A stretch of DNA of 64,000 nt from Carnegiea gigantea. Its lineage: Eukaryota; Streptophyta; Magnoliopsida; Caryophyllales; Cactaceae. The translations under genes and the position numbers were made by a program. Where the stretch lies: positions 533,501 to 597,500 of the forward strand of contig JAKOGI010000353.1 in NCBI GenBank assembly GCA_029747015.1, written 5' to 3'. Below the pieces are notes generated by a model, which searched no databases, was not told the origin of the DNA, and worked only from the letters and a program-made list of their open reading frames with translations. Positions 60,975 to 64,000 of the stretch are shown one piece after another; within the stretch, counting starts at the first letter, position 1; every line of letters starts with the position of its first letter.

Positions 60975-61205
60975 TGAATGTTAACATTACACATTGATCA
61001 ATGAACAATGAACACTGAATATTAAACTTTGTACGTTGAACAACAAATAATGAACATTGAACATTAGACATTGCACCTTGAACATTGGCTATGGAACATT
61101 AAATTCGTACGAACTATGAATTCGTAAAAACTGTGAACAACACCCTGTGGACGTTGGTTATTAAACATTGAATATTGAACCTTAAACATTGGACACTGAA
61201 CATTA
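60975..61205 (+). repeat. GAACATT-type short tandem repeat array
   Basis: Many imperfect copies of (T)GAACATT with variants such as GAACAATGAACA and TTAAACATTG in the solo LTR. Confidence 0.8.
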
Positions 61206-61634
61206 CGCTGAACGTTTATTGATTTCACTATACCATATAGCAACCGTCTACATGCATGAGTAGGTATCTTTGATAAGATGTAGAACAATAATCATAAGAT
61301 AGAACATATAACCATGTCATGTGGGTAGTGAACCAATCATATAGCCATATAACCTTTGAATTTAACTAGACTCTGCTTTAAATCACATGTTTGTTTATTA
61401 AAAGTATGATGCTTTATAAACCATCATATGCACTGGAAGTCCCCTTGGCTTGGTTTTTCTACCAGTTAACGGGCTTATAACATGTGACTATGACCTACTG
61501 CCGTTGGCAGAATTATAGGATATATGCATTTTTAATTTTCTTCCTATTGACTGGACTATTAAACTTTGAAACTTATGCCTATTGACAGAACTGTGAAACT
61601 TTGAACTTTGAATTACTGAATTACTGAACTTTAC

Positions 61635-61935
61635 ATTCTCTGCCTTCTGGCAGAATATTGAATCACTGAACTTGAATTTCTGAGAACAATTTGAACTTGA
61701 ATTTCTGCCTTCTGGCAGAACAATGAACATTAACTTAAATTTCTGTCTTCTGGCAGAACAACTGATTCTGAACATGAACATTGAAATTCTGCCTTCTGGA
61801 AACAATGAACATTGAACTTGAATTTCTGCCTTCTGGCAGACAATGAACATTGAACTTGAATTTCTGCCTTCTGGCAGAACAATGAACATTGAACTTGCAT
61901 TTCTGCCTTTCTGGCAGAACATGACATTGAAACCT
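61635..61935 (+). repeat. Minisatellite of ~40-bp units, each with a perfect hairpin
   Basis: About seven to eight units whose core is TCTGCCTTCTGGCAGA, a perfect 6-bp stem with a TTCT loop, followed by ACAATGAACATTGAACTT-type spacer. The last three units are nearly identical; the earlier ones are diverged or shortened. A TGCC-GTTGGCAGA relative occurs at about 61500. Confidence 0.93.
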
Positions 61936-62324
61936 TGAATTTCTCATGTAAACTTCGATAATAGAAATGGATAGGCATAATCAGACGCTTATGACTTAAG
62001 TCCTTTCTTAAAGGATTCCTAAACCTGTTAACTGGTCATTACCTGATTCAATTGAGTAGCCCAGTGATTTAAGATTATCTCATGACCAATGACTTGTCAT
62101 TTAAAACAAGCAATAAATAAACATTTAGAAACGCTTTGAAATCATGCGACTAAGCATTTATGGACTTTTAAAGATCTCTGAAACTTAACATGAACGCCAT
62201 CTCGCGCATTCCTTAATTCAGGGAAAAGGTTTCACATAGCATGTATGATCACATCATAAAATCGCTTTACCAACCGATTTTCAAATCATAACGCAATCCA
62301 CACGGTTGCAATTAACTTCAATAT

Positions 62325-62790
62325 CCACTGTAATATATACGCATAATCGATAAATTACATATACTCGATAAACTTCATGTAATCGATAAACTTTATAATT
62401 GATAAACCTCATATAATTGATAAGTCACATATAATCGATAAACATATATAATCGATAGATTTCATATAATCGATTATATAATGAATAAACTTCATATAAT
62501 CATTAAACGTTATTTAATCAATAAACTTCATATAATCGGGAAACTTTATATAATCGATAAACTTCATATAATCAATAAACTTCATATAATCAATAATCTT
62601 CATGTAATCGATAAACTTTATATAATTGATAAACGACATATAATCGATAAACTATATATATAATCGGTAAACTTTAAATGAATTTCATATAATCAATAAA
62701 CTATATAATCGATAGACTTGATATACTCAATAAAGTTCATGTAATTGATAAACTATATATAATCGATAAACTTGTTCTATACGATCAATA
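62325..62790 (+). repeat. ~18-bp tandem repeat with ATCGAT palindrome
   Basis: More than twenty imperfect copies of ATAATCGATAAACTTCAT. Many retain the ATCGAT palindrome; others carry ATTGAT or ATCAAT variants. Confidence 0.93.
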
Positions 62791-62979
62791 TATATATACT
62801 AGGCATCGTTTTTTACGCTACAGTTTCTCACGTCATAAATAATCAGTTTCAATTCAATCTGAACGAACTATAATTGATAAACTTTCATCAAAATTAACAA
62901 TAAATAGGAGGAAGAGGAAACCCACCTCGATTTCAAGCTAAAGGACTCATTTTAAGGTTTGATTCGGGTTGACTCGGTG

Positions 62980-63262
62980 TGGGTTCGGTTCGCCCCTTTG
63001 CCTCTCTGCTGCTCTTTGTGCCGCCGGCTCCGCGGTGGCCCGCTGGCGAGCGTCGAGACCCTGAACCTGGACCCAACTCCTTCCTCGCATCCACCCACTC
63101 TCTCTCTGCTCGTTGGCGTCGACCAGGGAGGGGGAAGCCGGGCGCGGCGTTGGCCGATCGCCGGCGACCCCCGATGCCTCCCCCTGGCCCTCCCCGTGTG
63201 TGTGTTGGCTGGGAGCCCCCCTTCTCTCTCTTCGCGACCCTTCCCAAAAAAAGGGGGCTTCG

Positions 63263-63295
<33 letters not shown>
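62980..63295. other. GC-rich patch and 29-T run in the solo LTR
   Basis: GC-rich DNA (62980-63260) with several overlapping open frames on both strands, then 29 T at 63267-63295. The open frames reflect base composition and show no domain. The patch lies where element 1 LTRs have their purine/pyrimidine-rich leader-like segment. Confidence 0.6.
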
Positions 63296-63654
63296 GTTTT
63301 CGCTACTAACTGATAATAACACCAACCCACTGTACCATAAATCCAATTTTCGACCTCCAAATCTTAAACTGTAACCATTAATATAATCATCGGTCGATTA
63401 TTCGCCTTTTGATTTTATTAAGGTTCGATTCAATAAATTGCAGGATGGTTCCCACGTTCGACATTCTAGTCGTATTCGAAATCTGCTCAATGTAGTGCCC
63501 GATAATAATCCTTAATTCCAATAAAACTAATAATAATGAAAATACTAATATTCCTTTCAATAAAATCAGCACTCGGATAGATTCATCGATATTAGTTCAA
63601 TTTATATACGATATGAATCGGCTTAACGAAGGGGATAAAATCCCGAGTGTTACA

Positions 63655-63766
63655 GATCTCAAGTTGCTCAAAGCAAAGGCAATTTTGAGACCGAGCGTTA
63701 TAAATTGGTTCTATTAGAGAGGTTCAATTTTGTAGAGTTCAGGGAGAATTTTTGGGCAGCAGCCAT
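63655..63766 (-). pseudogene. Copia gag, N-terminal part (cut off by solo LTR)
   Basis: The likely gag start ATG at 63766 (context ACAATGG) reads MAAAQKFSLNSTKLNLSNR. After a frame change comes CFEQLEI, at which the solo LTR inserts; the frame then resumes at 60093. EQLEI followed by the segment before DES matches the N-terminal gag motif. Beyond 63766 to the window end is the element's leader. Confidence 0.7.
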
Positions 63767-64000
63767 TGTTTAAGCTTTCAGATTGATGGAAATGAATGGT
63801 AATATGGCTGCTGAAGGACAGGGAGATGAACCTGTGTCGTGTATGAACTATTGACTTGAAGCTTTATTCGCCCGAATTGGGTGCAATCGTTCTGCTAAGA
63901 AGCTCCGCAAGTTTAACACAGCAGGCTTTCTCACGATTCGTCAAAGCCTCGAGGAGAAGCTATAGAGTATAACAACTTTTATGCGCAGGACGTAGAGAGA
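63767..64000 (-). other. Copia leader, no PBS visible
   Basis: Minus-strand DNA upstream of the gag ATG. The PBS and 5' LTR were not found and presumably lie past the window. Confidence 0.5.

Larger units (their letters stand above)
60094..63654 (-). mobile_element. Solo LTR of a gypsy element inside copia gag
   Basis: A 3,561-bp block with edges TGTAACGCCCCCAACTC and CCCGAGTGTTACA, so TGTAAC..GTTACA termini like gypsy element 1. GATC flanks both sides (60090-60093 and 63655-63658), and removing the block rejoins the copia gag sequence. No internal region, PBS or polypurine tract exists, so it is a solo LTR produced by LTR-LTR recombination. The left edge resembles element 1 (GCCCCC), so minus orientation is likely. 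It contains three minisatellite arrays, a GC-rich patch (62980-63260) and a 29-T run (63267-63295). Confidence 0.92.
55391..64000 (-). mobile_element. Ty1/copia element, 5' end beyond window, split by a solo LTR
   Basis: A minus-strand copia element. In element direction: gag start (ATG at 63766), interruption by a gypsy solo LTR (63654-60094), rest of gag with zinc knuckle, protease, integrase, RT, RNase H, polypurine tract (about 55684-55670) and 3' LTR (55669-55391). The order protease-integrase-RT-RNase H is diagnostic of Ty1/copia. Many motifs remain (CCHC, DSGA, YVDD), yet frameshifts and stops break every domain. The 5' LTR and PBS lie past 64000. Confidence 0.92.

Noticed and set aside
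61635..62790. CRISPR-like array
   Set aside because: Repeats are tandem with decayed spacers, lie inside an LTR in a plant genome and have no associated genes.
62933..63374. Overlapping long frames with poly-Lys or poly-Phe tracts
   Set aside because: They result from a GC-rich patch and a 29-T run within the solo LTR, and several frames on both strands are open at once, which indicates composition rather than coding.

Overview
The window looks like a plant nuclear chromosome, probably a non-grass angiosperm. The evidence is AT-rich DNA, GT-AG introns, one split gene of a plant-specific RNA-binding family, and dense plant transposons: Ty3/gypsy elements primed by initiator tRNA-Met, Ty1/copia, LINE, CACTA, hAT, Helitron and tRNA-derived SINEs. 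There are no bacterial operons, rRNA genes or CRISPR arrays. I found one intact host gene. Almost everything else is decayed mobile DNA, much of it nested. I found no undescribed defence or metabolic system; the unusual content lies in how the transposons are assembled.

Layout. 491-2400: the 3' half of a dead LINE (+). 2400-5400: AT-rich DNA with a 77-bp direct repeat. 5665-11484 (-): an eight-exon gene for a 265-aa RRM protein of the BPA1 (binding partner of ACD11) family, with a 3.1-kb intron. 11820-12400: a degenerate ~150-205 bp repeat. 13138-13333 (-): a broken histone H2A copy. 14331-14720: a hAT transposase remnant. 14904-17476: a gypsy-type LTR with a primer-binding site. 19208-20030: a CACTA transposase remnant.

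20830-49104 is one large nested complex. Its base is a minus-strand gypsy element arranged as partial internal / LTR / internal / LTR, which looks like a truncated tandem dimer. The left LTR was hit by a SINE, and that SINE was then split by a complete minus-strand gypsy element (23029-34558) with 3.4-kb LTRs. The right LTR was hit by Helitron DNA carrying a dead RPA-like gene (43014 to about 47.3 kb), which holds a small TIR element, and separately by a hAT-type MITE (48167-48755). Because the two LTRs are homologous, each serves as the empty-site control for insertions in the other.

49105-55390 holds SINE copies, a C-rich tract and otherwise unrecognised AT-rich DNA. 55391 to the window end is a minus-strand Ty1/copia element with gag, protease, integrase, RT and RNase H still recognisable but riddled with stops and frameshifts. 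Its gag is split by a 3.56-kb solo gypsy LTR (60094-63654) flanked by GATC duplications and containing three minisatellite arrays, one built of perfect small hairpins.

The sequence gives a relative order of events: the tandem gypsy came first, then the SINE, then gypsy element 1 within it; the MITE and Helitron insertions came after the tandem gypsy; and the copia insertion preceded the solo LTR.
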